NCBI RefSeq assembly: GCF_009905215.1
Contig: NZ_CP047593.1
Location: 2,794,900 to 2,858,899, forward strand
Direction of reading: 5' to 3'
DNA from: Tichowtungia aerotolerans
GTDB taxonomy: Bacteria; Verrucomicrobiota; Kiritimatiellia; Kiritimatiellales; Tichowtungiaceae
Length of the DNA stretch: 64,000 bases
Shown one piece after another: positions 8,006 through 16,660 of the stretch; position 1 is the stretch's first letter, and each line of letters starts with the position of its first letter. The notes below the pieces were generated by a model that saw nothing but the letters and a program-made list of their open reading frames with translations, searched no databases and was not told where the DNA came from. The position numbers and the translations under genes were made by a program.

Positions 8006-9295
8006 ATGAAGCGGTTAGTGACAGGTTCGGTTTTAATTTTGATAGTGGCGGTTGTCTCTGCATGTGATTCCGTTTCGAAAAGTGGGCAGGGGCTTGCTGA
8101 GAGAATCCAGGCCGATGTTGCTGATCAGCGCGTACAGGATTTTCAGTTGAAACTGCTGAACCTTGCATTCAATGGCGTTTCTGAAATGCCTTTGAGACCT
8201 CATATCAAAAACCGTTCCCGTGCGCAGTTGAATATTGTAGAGGCCTGCATCGAACTGGGACAGCCTGGTCTCGCTCAGTCATATCTTGACCAGATCGCCA
8301 ACTGGAGACGCTGGATGGGAACTGCGGATCTTGCTTTCTATCTGGCAGAAAACGGCTACGGAAACCTCTCTCGACAACTTGCCGGAACAGTACAGCCTGC
8401 GTTGCAGGCTGCCGAGGACATCCGCAGAGGGCGAACTGTTGCTGCAACTCCGAATGCTCTGGTTGATACTCTGGAAGACTGGCGTTATCAGGCGGTGCTT
8501 TCCCGGATTGCCGAAGTTCATCTTCTGAATGGAACGGTCGAATCCATTGAGGTTGATGAAGAAAAATACGGGGAAATTAATGCGTCGGTTTTAGGGATGG
8601 GGATGCTTTCCGATACGAAGGATGCATTTGACAGTACCTTGAACTCCTTGCGAGCAGTTGCTGAAGATCCCAATTTTGAAATTGTACATTTAGGATTGGT
8701 CCAGATGGCTGAGCTGGTCGGTGAAAATTATGACCAGATATCTCTGTCTGAATTTGTGGAGGAAAATGTGTCTTCGAAGCTTAATCGACAGATGCCGGTC
8801 TTTCTTCGCATGGATATTCTGCTTCAGTTTGCGAATGCCGCGTTAAAAAACAGTGATACGAACGCTGCATTGTCTTTATTGGATCAGGTGGAGGAAATGG
8901 CTGAAACTCTCAAATCATCTCCACGTGTTTATATTCCTGAAAAAGCAAGGCTGGTTCAGGTGAAATACTTTGCAGGAGAACTCGGCGGTGCGGAGGACGG
9001 ACTGCAGTCCATGATTTCTGTTTTTAATGAAAAACGCGATTTAATCGTCAATATCGAGCGTGCCGATCTGCTCTGCAGAATTGCAGAGACCGCCTTTAGC
9101 CTGGGGCACCATCACCAGGCATTGACGTTTTACAGACAGGCTGTTGCTGAGGGACAGGTAAATCCAAACTCAAGACCGCAGGCTGAAGACCTGGAGCGAA
9201 TCTGCCGCTCGATGGCGCTGCATGCGATTGAGCCGACGGCAGATCTGTGGAGTGCTTTGAAGCTCATGAGAGACGGATTGGGCGCCCCATGGTGA
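8006..9295 (+). CDS. Helical-repeat lipoprotein
   Basis: 429 aa from the ATG at 8006, chosen because AGGA at 7995-7998 is 7 bases away; an in-frame ATG at 8000 is too close to it. Lipobox VVSAC near residue 20 predicts lipid anchoring. The mature protein is entirely alpha-helical in appearance with TPR-like Ala/Leu/Tyr spacing (LGQPGLAQSYLDQI, LGHHHQALTFYRQAV). It lies between the beta-helix protein and the TonB-dependent receptor, so a periplasmic helper of the transport system is plausible. No specific family recognised. Confidence 0.7.
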   Translation: MKRLVTGSVLILIVAVVSACDSVSKSGQGLAERIQADVADQRVQDFQLKLLNLAFNGVSEMPLRPHIKNRSRAQLNIVEACIELGQPGLAQSYLDQIANWRRWMGTADLAFYLAENGYGNLSRQLAGTVQPALQAAEDIRRGRTVAATPNALVDTLEDWRYQAVLSRIAEVHLLNGTVESIEVDEEKYGEINASVLGMGMLSDTKDAFDSTLNSLRAVAEDPNFEIVHLGLVQMAELVGENYDQISLSEFVEENVSSKLNRQMPVFLRMDILLQFANAALKNSDTNAALSLLDQVEEMAETLKSSPRVYIPEKARLVQVKYFAGELGGAEDGLQSMISVFNEKRDLIVNIERADLLCRIAETAFSLGHHHQALTFYRQAVAEGQVNPNSRPQAEDLERICRSMALHAIEPTADLWSALKLMRDGLGAPW

Positions 9296-9345
9296 TATCG
9301 CGCTTATATTCGAAATTGTAATTTCTAAACTCGAAACAAACCCGA

Positions 9346-12300
9346 ATGAATAAATTTCAAATAACCTGGGTGGCCGTTTGTGCCGTTTTTCTGATGATAA
9401 GCTCTGCCGTCGCGCAGTCTTCCGGCGGTATCCGCGGTATCGTTTATGATGAAGATTTTGAGTCTCCGCTTGCCAAAGCTGAAGTGACGGTTGCTGAAAC
9501 CGGCCGGAACGTTGCAGCGACTGAAGAGGGTAACTACGTCATCAGCGGCCTGGAGCCGGGTCCTTACACGCTGATTGTTTCTAAAGAAGGATATACCCGC
9601 AAGGTGTTTGCCAATGTGGTGGTGCCGGCCGGATGTATGGTCGATCAGGACGCTTCTCTGTCCGGAGAATTCACCGATATGGAGGAGTTCGTGGTTCAGG
9701 ATTTGAATATGGGCGGTGCCTCGGAGGAAGGATTGCTGAATCTGCGAATGGAAGCGCCGGCACTGATGGATGCGGTCGGCTCAGACCTGATGAGCCAAGC
9801 CGGAGCCAGTGATGCCGCTCAGGCTCTGACATTGGTTCCCGGGACGACCATTCAGGACGGAAAGTATGCCGTGGTGCGCGGGTTGCCCGATCGTTATGTG
9901 AGTTCCCAGATGAACGGAGTGCGTCTGCCTTCGGCAGACCCGGATAAGCGAGCTGTTCAGCTTGACCAGTTCCCTTCCGCGATGATTGAAAGTGTTCAGG
10001 TTGCCAAAACTTTCACCCCGGATCAGCAGGGTGACGCATCCGGGGGGGCGGTTAATATTATTCTAAAGGGTATCCCCGAAAAACGCGTTCTTGAATTCAG
10101 GGTTGGAACAAAATACAAGACGAATGTTGGCGATGCCGGCGATCAGTTTCTGAAGGACAAAGGAACTTCCATCAGCGCATGGGGCCATGATGCGGGCAGT
10201 ATTCAGCCTCAGGATATAAATGCTCAATGGACGGGGGCGCTCGGAGTTTCCCGAGGCGACAGTCCGTCAATGTATGACTGGTCCGTCACGGCTGGAGACA
10301 AATTTCAGATTGGACCGGATCTGAGGGTGGGGTTTATTGGATCGGTTTTTTATAAAAAAGAGGCTTCTTATTATGAAGGACGCGATGATGAATACTGGCT
10401 GGATCGGAATTATAATCGATCCACCCTTGTCCCGTATTTCAGCGGAGGCGGCGCCTATATGGATTACCGGGGAGAGGTTGTTCCAAACTGGCGCTCCGAA
10501 GGAAATACATCGCTGTTCGATATCCAGAAGGGAACAGAAGAACTGCAATGGGGAACACTCGGTGCAGTCGGTGCAGAGACGGAGAATCATGAGCTGACGC
10601 TCCTTTATTCCTATAACTTTTCTGCAGAGAACACAGCTCAGTTGGATGAAGACACCCGAGGGAAGTATTATTACTTTCCGGATTATGATCCGAAAGACCC
10701 AACGTCACCAGGAGGAGCAGATTCCGACTGGCCCCGACCCGGACGTGATTATTCTCAATTTGCACCTTTTCGCAGAACAGAGGGGCTCGAATATAAGGAG
10801 CGAATCGCCAGCAGTCTGCAGTTGCGAGGTAAACACACCTTGCCGTCGGGAGATTATCGTCTCGGTTCTGTCCTGACCATCAAAGAGCCAGAGTTTGATT
10901 GGACTGTTGCTAAAAGTAAATCAATCATTGATACGCCGGATCGACGAACGCTTTCAACCTATTGGCTGGTCGATGAAAACGGAGATCCGTCCCATAAGGT
11001 AGAATCAGGTGAGGGCGGTATTGCTGAGCTTCAGAGAAACTGGCGAAAAGTCGAGGAGGTCAGTGATCAGTATTTCTATAATATGAAACTGCCTTTCGAG
11101 GCCTGGAACGGTGACGACGGCTTCTTAAAGGTCGGGGCTTTTAATGATCAGGTCGACCGCAAGTATGATGAAAACACATATTATACAACTCAGACTCTGA
11201 GCTATGATGCGGACTGGGATGTGCTGTGGAATGAGCATTACTCCTCTCTCTCTCTGGATATGGAGGACTATCCGCTGGATGTAAATTATGACGGAAAACA
11301 GAATGTTTCCGCCTGGTACTACATGGCTGAGATTCCAGTCTTTTCTTTCTTTAAACTGATGGGGGGCGCGCGGTTTGAAAAAACAGATATTTCAACGACC
11401 ATGCGCGATGTGGATCCGGATGCGAAGCTTTACATTCCCAAATATAATTACAGTTCTGTGAATTTTGCTGGGAATGAAGGCGATGCAAATGCATCGGTTA
11501 AGCAGAATGATGTACTTCCCGCGCTTGGGTTTGAGTTTACTCCTCATGAAAAAATTACGGTTCGCGGATCATATACCGAAACCATTGCCCGGATGACCTT
11601 TAAAGAGCTGGCTCCCATTCAACAGGTTGAGGAAATCGGCGATGATATTTTTGTCGGGAATCCTGATCTGGGGTTGAGTTCGCTGAAAAACTATGACCTG
11701 CGCTTTGATTATAACCCTTATCCGGGGGGATTAATTTCTCTTTCGTGGTTCTATAAAAAAATCAAAGATCCGATTGATTATCGGCAGCAGTTGCTGGCTG
11801 GATCTATATTGGCGACAACTGCGGACAACTATTCAGAAGGTCAGATTAACGGGTATGAAATTGAAGTTCGACAGTCAATGGGTGAGTGGTGGGATCTTTT
11901 AGACGGTTTGAGTGTCGGTGGAAATTTAACCTATATCCAATCTGAACTGGATGCGTCCGGAAAGGAAATAAAGGATCTATTCGATGCCGGACTCGCCGAT
12001 GTCGTGGCGGCGGAATACGACGGAACGATCCGCGATATGATGGGCACTCCGGAGTATCTGTATAACCTGAATGCAACCTACACGGTTCCAAAGTTTGGAA
12101 CAGAACTTGGACTTTTCTACACGGTAAAAGGTGATGCTCTGAAGACCGCCGGAACTCAGGACGGCGGATATTATTTTCCTCATGTGTATGAAAAGGAATA
12201 CGCCACACTTAATTTTTCGTTGTCCCAGAAGTTATGGGAGCGCTGGAAACTTGGCTTTAAAGTTAAAAATCTGCTGAACCCGGAAGTCCAGGACGTTTAC

Positions 12301-12387
12301 CGCTCAAAATATACCGGGCAGGACATGGTCAAAAACTCTTATAAAAAAGGAGTGGAGTTTTCGATCAGTCTTGGTTGCGAGTTTTAA
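9346..12387 (+). CDS. TonB-dependent outer-membrane receptor
   Basis: 1013 aa. Signal peptide to about residue 24 (SSAVAQ), then a carboxypeptidase-regulatory-like beta-sandwich (about 27-105: GGIRGIVYDEDFESPL, GNYVISGLEPGPYTLIV), a possible TonB box EEFVVQDL near 120, plug domain (VPGTTIQDGKYAVVRGLPD, ASGGAVNII) and a long beta-barrel ending in aromatic residues (SLGCEF). It imports an unknown ligand using energy from the TonB operon that follows. The layout of a CarboxypepD-regulatory domain plus plug resembles receptors for complex substrates rather than simple siderophores, but the ligand cannot be inferred. It contains one perfect palindrome (12086-12100). Confidence 0.92.
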   Translation: MNKFQITWVAVCAVFLMISSAVAQSSGGIRGIVYDEDFESPLAKAEVTVAETGRNVAATEEGNYVISGLEPGPYTLIVSKEGYTRKVFANVVVPAGCMVDQDASLSGEFTDMEEFVVQDLNMGGASEEGLLNLRMEAPALMDAVGSDLMSQAGASDAAQALTLVPGTTIQDGKYAVVRGLPDRYVSSQMNGVRLPSADPDKRAVQLDQFPSAMIESVQVAKTFTPDQQGDASGGAVNIILKGIPEKRVLEFRVGTKYKTNVGDAGDQFLKDKGTSISAWGHDAGSIQPQDINAQWTGALGVSRGDSPSMYDWSVTAGDKFQIGPDLRVGFIGSVFYKKEASYYEGRDDEYWLDRNYNRSTLVPYFSGGGAYMDYRGEVVPNWRSEGNTSLFDIQKGTEELQWGTLGAVGAETENHELTLLYSYNFSAENTAQLDEDTRGKYYYFPDYDPKDPTSPGGADSDWPRPGRDYSQFAPFRRTEGLEYKERIASSLQLRGKHTLPSGDYRLGSVLTIKEPEFDWTVAKSKSIIDTPDRRTLSTYWLVDENGDPSHKVESGEGGIAELQRNWRKVEEVSDQYFYNMKLPFEAWNGDDGFLKVGAFNDQVDRKYDENTYYTTQTLSYDADWDVLWNEHYSSLSLDMEDYPLDVNYDGKQNVSAWYYMAEIPVFSFFKLMGGARFEKTDISTTMRDVDPDAKLYIPKYNYSSVNFAGNEGDANASVKQNDVLPALGFEFTPHEKITVRGSYTETIARMTFKELAPIQQVEEIGDDIFVGNPDLGLSSLKNYDLRFDYNPYPGGLISLSWFYKKIKDPIDYRQQLLAGSILATTADNYSEGQINGYEIEVRQSMGEWWDLLDGLSVGGNLTYIQSELDASGKEIKDLFDAGLADVVAAEYDGTIRDMMGTPEYLYNLNATYTVPKFGTELGLFYTVKGDALKTAGTQDGGYYFPHVYEKEYATLNFSLSQKLWERWKLGFKVKNLLNPEVQDVYRSKYTGQDMVKNSYKKGVEFSISLGCEF

Positions 12388-12455
12388 CAAAGCGCTCATG
12401 CGACTCTAACGGTTACATGGTTTATTAACGCGAATTGCAAGCAGATGAGGAAATT

Positions 12456-13229
12456 ATGAGGAAGAGGAAGTTATTGATTGTCGGCTGTTCGTTATTCGGG
12501 GCGGCGCTGCTCTGTAATGCTGCTGAGACTGATGCCGGCGATGTCGACAGTGTTCGTGCGGCACTTGAGAAATGGGTGGAAAGTCGCAAGGTCATTTCGC
12601 AGGAGCAGCGCGAATGGGCTCTTGGACAAGAGATGCTCAATGAGCGCATTGAGCTGGTTCAGCAGGAAATCGATTCGTTGAAAGAAAAAATTTCCGATGC
12701 AGAAAAAAGCATCAGCGAAGCCGATAAAAAACGTGACGGCCTCGTTGAGGAAAACGAAGAACTGAAAAAGGCATCAGTGGTTCTTGGCGAAACGATTATG
12801 ACACTGGAGCAGACTGCCGTGAAGCTGCTTGGGAAACTGCCGGATCCGATTCGTGAGCGTGTGATGCCGCTCAGTCAGCGCATTCCTGAAGACGTCAAAG
12901 AACCCAAACTGTCTCTGGCTGAGCGTTTTCAGAACATTATTGGAGTTCTGAACGAAGTGAATAAGTTCAGTCGTGAAATCACAGTAACCAGCGAAGTCCG
13001 TTCCCTGCCGGACGGATCTTCTGCGGAAGTAACTGTCATGTATCTCGGAATCGGCCAGGCATATTACGCCAGTGCTGACGGCACGTTTTCTGGAACCGGC
13101 ACCTCCTCTTCGGATGGATGGATCTGGGCTGAAGACAACAGTATTGCCGCTGATATTTTGCAGGCCATCGCTATTTTAAAGAACGAGCAGATTGCCTCTT
13201 TTGTGCAGCTGCCTGTTGAAGTTAAGTAA
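12456..13229 (+). CDS. DUF3450-family periplasmic coiled-coil protein
   Basis: 257 aa. ATG at 12456 follows GAGG; earlier in-frame TTG rejected. Signal peptide (LIVGCSLFGAALLCNAAE), a long heptad-rich coiled coil (about 40-120), then the globular part with LPDPIRERVMPLSQRIP, RFQNIIGVLNEVNKF and YLGIGQAYY, which match my memory of DUF3450. In Vibrio and Alteromonas, DUF3450 genes precede TtpC-ExbB2-ExbD2-TonB2-TPR operons, exactly as here. Role in the complex is unknown. Confidence 0.8.
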   Translation: MRKRKLLIVGCSLFGAALLCNAAETDAGDVDSVRAALEKWVESRKVISQEQREWALGQEMLNERIELVQQEIDSLKEKISDAEKSISEADKKRDGLVEENEELKKASVVLGETIMTLEQTAVKLLGKLPDPIRERVMPLSQRIPEDVKEPKLSLAERFQNIIGVLNEVNKFSREITVTSEVRSLPDGSSAEVTVMYLGIGQAYYASADGTFSGTGTSSSDGWIWAEDNSIAADILQAIAILKNEQIASFVQLPVEVK

Positions 13230-13246
13230 CCGAAAAAGTAACAGTC

Positions 13247-14920
13247 ATGAAAATCAGAAAATATTTCGTTCTTCTCCTTCTTCTTGCGGGAGCCCTGTTT
13301 GTGCAGGCGCAGGAGCCGGTCAAAGAAGTCGGGGCGCCATTGGTGTCGAACCAGCCGGTTGAGTATGCCGTGGAAGCCGGTGACACGCTGATGGGCGTTT
13401 CCCGCAAAGCGTATGGCGATTCCGATGGGTGGCGGGCCATTTATGCCGCCAATGAAGGGCGGATTAAAGCCGGGGGCGGACTCAAAGAGGGCATGGTGAT
13501 TACCCTTCCGGTCAACAGCGCCGATCCCGACACAGTGTCGTTTCCTGATCCCGACCCGCTGCCGAGTGAAGGCACCTTTGAGCGGGCCGACCTGTCGGTT
13601 CAGAAAAAACTCGAAGCGAGCCTCTCCGAACTGACCGCGCTGCGCGAAAAGATCGTAATGGAGAAAATTCCGCTCAGCCGCAGCCTGCGCGATCTGGAAG
13701 ACGAGCTGCTGGCGGTTCGCCGCGACTATCAGCAGACCACCCGCACACTCGACAGTCGTACGCTGGACCTGACCAACCTGCGCTCGGAAATCAAATCCCG
13801 CGAACAGGAAAAGAGCTATCTGGCCAATCTGCTGAGCGAATACATCCGCAACTTTGAATCCCGTCTGCACATCACGGAACTTAACCGCTACAACGATGTG
13901 CTGGAATCGGCTAAGCTGGCTCCGCAAAACAGCAACCTGTCCGATCTGGAAATCTACCAGGCTCAGGCAGCTCTGGTTGCTGCTTCCCTTGAGCGGCTCG
14001 AGAAAGGACTCGGCGGCGACCGCTTTGCCGGAACCGCGGTTGGTCCGGGTGGATTGGTCAAGGAAGGAACTTTTGTTTTGGTTGGCCCCGCGGCCGTTTT
14101 CCGTTCGAATGATGGCGAGGTGATTGGCTCAGCCGAACAGCGCCTCGGTTCGTTGGAACCGACGGTGATTGCCTATGAAGACGCCGTCGATAAAAGCGCG
14201 GCCGGTAAACTGGCGGCAAACGGCTTCGGCCGCTTTCCGCTCGACCCCACCCTTGGAAACGCACATAAGATGGAATCCACCAGGCAGACACTTTGGGAGC
14301 ATATCAGCAAGGGTGGTTTGACGATGATTCCAATCCTTGGGCTCGCTGCCGCCGCTCTGGCTGTCGCCCTCTTTAAATGGATTCAGCTGTCCCGTATGCG
14401 CTCGCCAAATGATGAACAGATCGGCGTTATCCTCCAGGCTGTATCGGAACACGACACATTCACCGCATCAGAAGTCGCCGGATCCATTAACGGTCCTGCC
14501 GGTGACATGCTGGAGTCCGGTATCGAACACATCCAGGAGCCGCGCGATTTGGTGGAAGAGGTGATGTTCGAAAAAGTTCTGGCTGCCAAGCTCAAGCTGG
14601 AAAGCTGGCTTCCGTTTGTGGCCATCAGTGCGTCGTCCGCACCGCTGCTCGGGCTGCTCGGAACGGTGACCGGAATTATCAACACCTTCAAGCTGATCAC
14701 CGTGTTCGGCTCCGGCGATGTGAAATCCCTGTCCGGCGGAATTTCCGAAGCACTAATTACCACCGAGTTTGGTCTGATTGTGGCGATTCCGTCATTGCTT
14801 CTGCACGCCTTCCTGTCCCGCAAAGCGCGCGGCCTGATTGACCAGATGGAGAAGTCTGCGGTTTCACTGATGAATCAGATCGGAAAAACCCCATATCACA
14901 AAACGGACCAAGCTGCGTAA
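13247..14920 (+). CDS. TtpC-like MotA/TolQ/ExbB proton-channel protein with LysM domain
   Basis: 557 aa. Signal peptide (to about 22), a LysM domain at about 38-88 (AGDTLMGVSRKAYGD, IYAANEGRIK), a long coiled coil (about 110-230), then the TolQ/ExbB-type channel region with membrane helices near 357-375 and 460-545 (SAPLLGLLGTVTGIINTF, EALITTEFGLIVAIPS). TtpC proteins of TonB2 systems are ExbB-like with an N-terminal periplasmic extension; a LysM domain, which usually binds peptidoglycan, is an unusual addition. It may tether the energising complex to the cell wall (inference). Three bases separate it from exbB. Confidence 0.85.
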   Translation: MKIRKYFVLLLLLAGALFVQAQEPVKEVGAPLVSNQPVEYAVEAGDTLMGVSRKAYGDSDGWRAIYAANEGRIKAGGGLKEGMVITLPVNSADPDTVSFPDPDPLPSEGTFERADLSVQKKLEASLSELTALREKIVMEKIPLSRSLRDLEDELLAVRRDYQQTTRTLDSRTLDLTNLRSEIKSREQEKSYLANLLSEYIRNFESRLHITELNRYNDVLESAKLAPQNSNLSDLEIYQAQAALVAASLERLEKGLGGDRFAGTAVGPGGLVKEGTFVLVGPAAVFRSNDGEVIGSAEQRLGSLEPTVIAYEDAVDKSAAGKLAANGFGRFPLDPTLGNAHKMESTRQTLWEHISKGGLTMIPILGLAAAALAVALFKWIQLSRMRSPNDEQIGVILQAVSEHDTFTASEVAGSINGPAGDMLESGIEHIQEPRDLVEEVMFEKVLAAKLKLESWLPFVAISASSAPLLGLLGTVTGIINTFKLITVFGSGDVKSLSGGISEALITTEFGLIVAIPSLLLHAFLSRKARGLIDQMEKSAVSLMNQIGKTPYHKTDQAA

Positions 14921-14923
14921 GTC

Positions 14924-15538
14924 ATGAGCAATCTGTTCCAGCAAACTGTTGAGATCTGGCTGTCCGGTGGGTGGGCGATGGTGGCGCTGACCATCAACGC
15001 GCTGATCCTGTTCGGTCTCGGCGTTCATATTCATCTGAAGCTGAACGAAAAGGGGTTCCTGTTCGTCCCGGAGAAAACCTGGCGGCGCTGGATCTCGCAC
15101 CCGGAAGAGCGCACGGGACCGATCGGCAAGCTGTTGGATTTTGTAACTGGCGGCGAAAGTCTGAAACAGACCTCTACCTGTTTTGAGTCACTTCGGTCTA
15201 CCGAGATTGTGCCGTTTGAGCGCGACCTGCGCGTAATGAAAATCTGCGTCAGCTCCGCGCCGCTGCTCGGGCTGCTCGGAACAGTGACCGGGATGCTTGC
15301 TACTTTCGGCGCACTGGCGTCCGGTTCCGGTGGCGACAAAACCATGGGCATGATCGCCGATGGGATTTCCGAAGCGCTGATCACGACCGAGACCGGCCTG
15401 ATCATCGCTCTGCCGGGACTCTTCTTTCAGTATCAGCTCACCCGTGGTCATGAGCGCTATAAAGCGTTTCTTTCGCATCTGGAAACAGTCTGCACGCAGA
15501 TTCAGTACCGCAAACAGCAGACGAAGCAGGCTGCGTAG
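14924..15538 (+). CDS. exbB: ExbB/TolQ proton channel subunit
   Basis: 204 aa. Three membrane helices (about 12-33, 105-128, 145-168) and the family hallmarks SAPLLGLLGTVTGMLATFG and GISEALITTETGLIIALPG. It forms with ExbD the proton-driven motor in the inner membrane that energises TonB. Starts three bases after the TtpC-like gene, so they are co-translated. Confidence 0.93.
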   Translation: MSNLFQQTVEIWLSGGWAMVALTINALILFGLGVHIHLKLNEKGFLFVPEKTWRRWISHPEERTGPIGKLLDFVTGGESLKQTSTCFESLRSTEIVPFERDLRVMKICVSSAPLLGLLGTVTGMLATFGALASGSGGDKTMGMIADGISEALITTETGLIIALPGLFFQYQLTRGHERYKAFLSHLETVCTQIQYRKQQTKQAA

Positions 15539-15564
15539 CCGCACTTTTAATGGAGTAAAACATC

Positions 15565-15978
15565 ATGGGACGTTTTCGTAATTTAGGAAACAGCGAAGGA
15601 GAGGCTCCGGCTGTGGATATGGGTCCGCTGATGGACTGTGTGTTTATCCTGCTCATCTTTTTTATTGTGACCACCACTTTCGTGGAGGAAACCGGCGTGG
15701 AGGTTGATAAGCCGCAGGCGGCTTCTGCTGTGCAGCTTGAAAAAACCAGCATCCTGCTGGCGCTTACCGATAAAGGCGAAGTGGTCTACGGAGGCCGCGA
15801 AATCGGAATCGGCGGTGTTCAGCCGCTGGTCAAACGCATGCTTCAGAAAGAAGACGTGCCGGTGATCATCCAGGCGGATTCCGCCTCGCAGTCCGGATTG
15901 CTTGTGCGTGTGATCGACGAAGCCAAACTCGCCGGTGCCACCAAGGTGAGCCTTGCATCCCGCAAACCGAAAGGCTGA
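15565..15978 (+). CDS. exbD: ExbD/TolR biopolymer transport protein
   Basis: 137 aa. Single N-terminal membrane helix (PLMDCVFILLIFFIVTTTF) with the essential membrane Asp at position 24 (DMGPLMD), followed by a periplasmic domain ending with VSLASRKPKG. Normal length for ExbD. Partner of ExbB in the proton-driven motor. Confidence 0.93.
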   Translation: MGRFRNLGNSEGEAPAVDMGPLMDCVFILLIFFIVTTTFVEETGVEVDKPQAASAVQLEKTSILLALTDKGEVVYGGREIGIGGVQPLVKRMLQKEDVPVIIQADSASQSGLLVRVIDEAKLAGATKVSLASRKPKG

Positions 15979-15989
15979 GTTCGACTGTC

Positions 15990-16655
15990 GTGAAATTCTC
16001 GAAACCAGATACCGTTTTTTCCCGCTTCCGGCACCATCTGTGGACTGCGCTTGGCGCAATTGGATTGACGCTCATTTTCTTTCTCGTGCTGCCGCTGATG
16101 CAGACCATCACTCAACCGCGCGACATGGAAGTGGAACTGCAGAGTGTTGATGGAGTGGTGGAACCACCGCCGCCACCGCCACCGGAGCCCGAGCAGGAAA
16201 AGAAGCAGGAGGAGGAGCCTCCGCCGCCGGAACTTTCCGAAGAGGCGCCGCCTCTCGATCTGTCCCAGCTTGAGCTCGCGCTCAATCCCGGATTCAGCGA
16301 AGGCTGGATGGGCGGCGACTTTGCGGTCCAGCTCAATACTGTGGTTTCGAAGAACCACGATCTCAACTCGGTATTTTCGATGGCAGACCTCGACCAGAAG
16401 CCGCGCGTGATTTATCAGCCCGGGCCGACTTTCACCAAACAGGTTCGCCGTAAAGCGCCCGGAACCGTTTACATTATTTTTGTAGTCGATCAGCGTGGCC
16501 GCGTTATCAACCCGGCGGTACAGAAAAGCACCGATCCCGTATTTACAAAACCGGCACTGGCCGCCGTGAAACAATGGAAATTTGAGCCCGGAAAACGCAA
16601 TGGAAAAGCGGTTCGTTTCCGCATGCGTGTTCCGATCACCTTCCCGAAAGGATGA
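15990..16655 (+). CDS. tonB: TonB energy-transducing protein
   Basis: 221 aa, GTG start. N-terminal membrane helix (about 18-40), a Pro/Glu-rich periplasmic stretch (PPPPPPPEPEQEKKQ), then a C-terminal TonB domain (about 140-221: PGTVYIIFVVDQRGRVINP, ALAAVKQWKFEPGKRNG). It links the ExbB-ExbD motor to the receptor encoded upstream. The stop overlaps the downstream TPR gene region. Confidence 0.92.
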   Translation: MKFSKPDTVFSRFRHHLWTALGAIGLTLIFFLVLPLMQTITQPRDMEVELQSVDGVVEPPPPPPPEPEQEKKQEEEPPPPELSEEAPPLDLSQLELALNPGFSEGWMGGDFAVQLNTVVSKNHDLNSVFSMADLDQKPRVIYQPGPTFTKQVRRKAPGTVYIIFVVDQRGRVINPAVQKSTDPVFTKPALAAVKQWKFEPGKRNGKAVRFRMRVPITFPKG

Positions 16656-16660
16656 ATGAG

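Noticed and set aside
13064-13927. Minus-strand open frame of 287 codons across the DUF3450/TtpC junction
   Set aside because: Overlaps two well-supported operon genes; composition reflects their reverse complement.
14329-14343. TTCCAATCCTTGGGC as a copy of the dispersed palindrome
   Set aside because: Two mismatches and it encodes an ordinary membrane-helix stretch of the TtpC-like protein; not counted.
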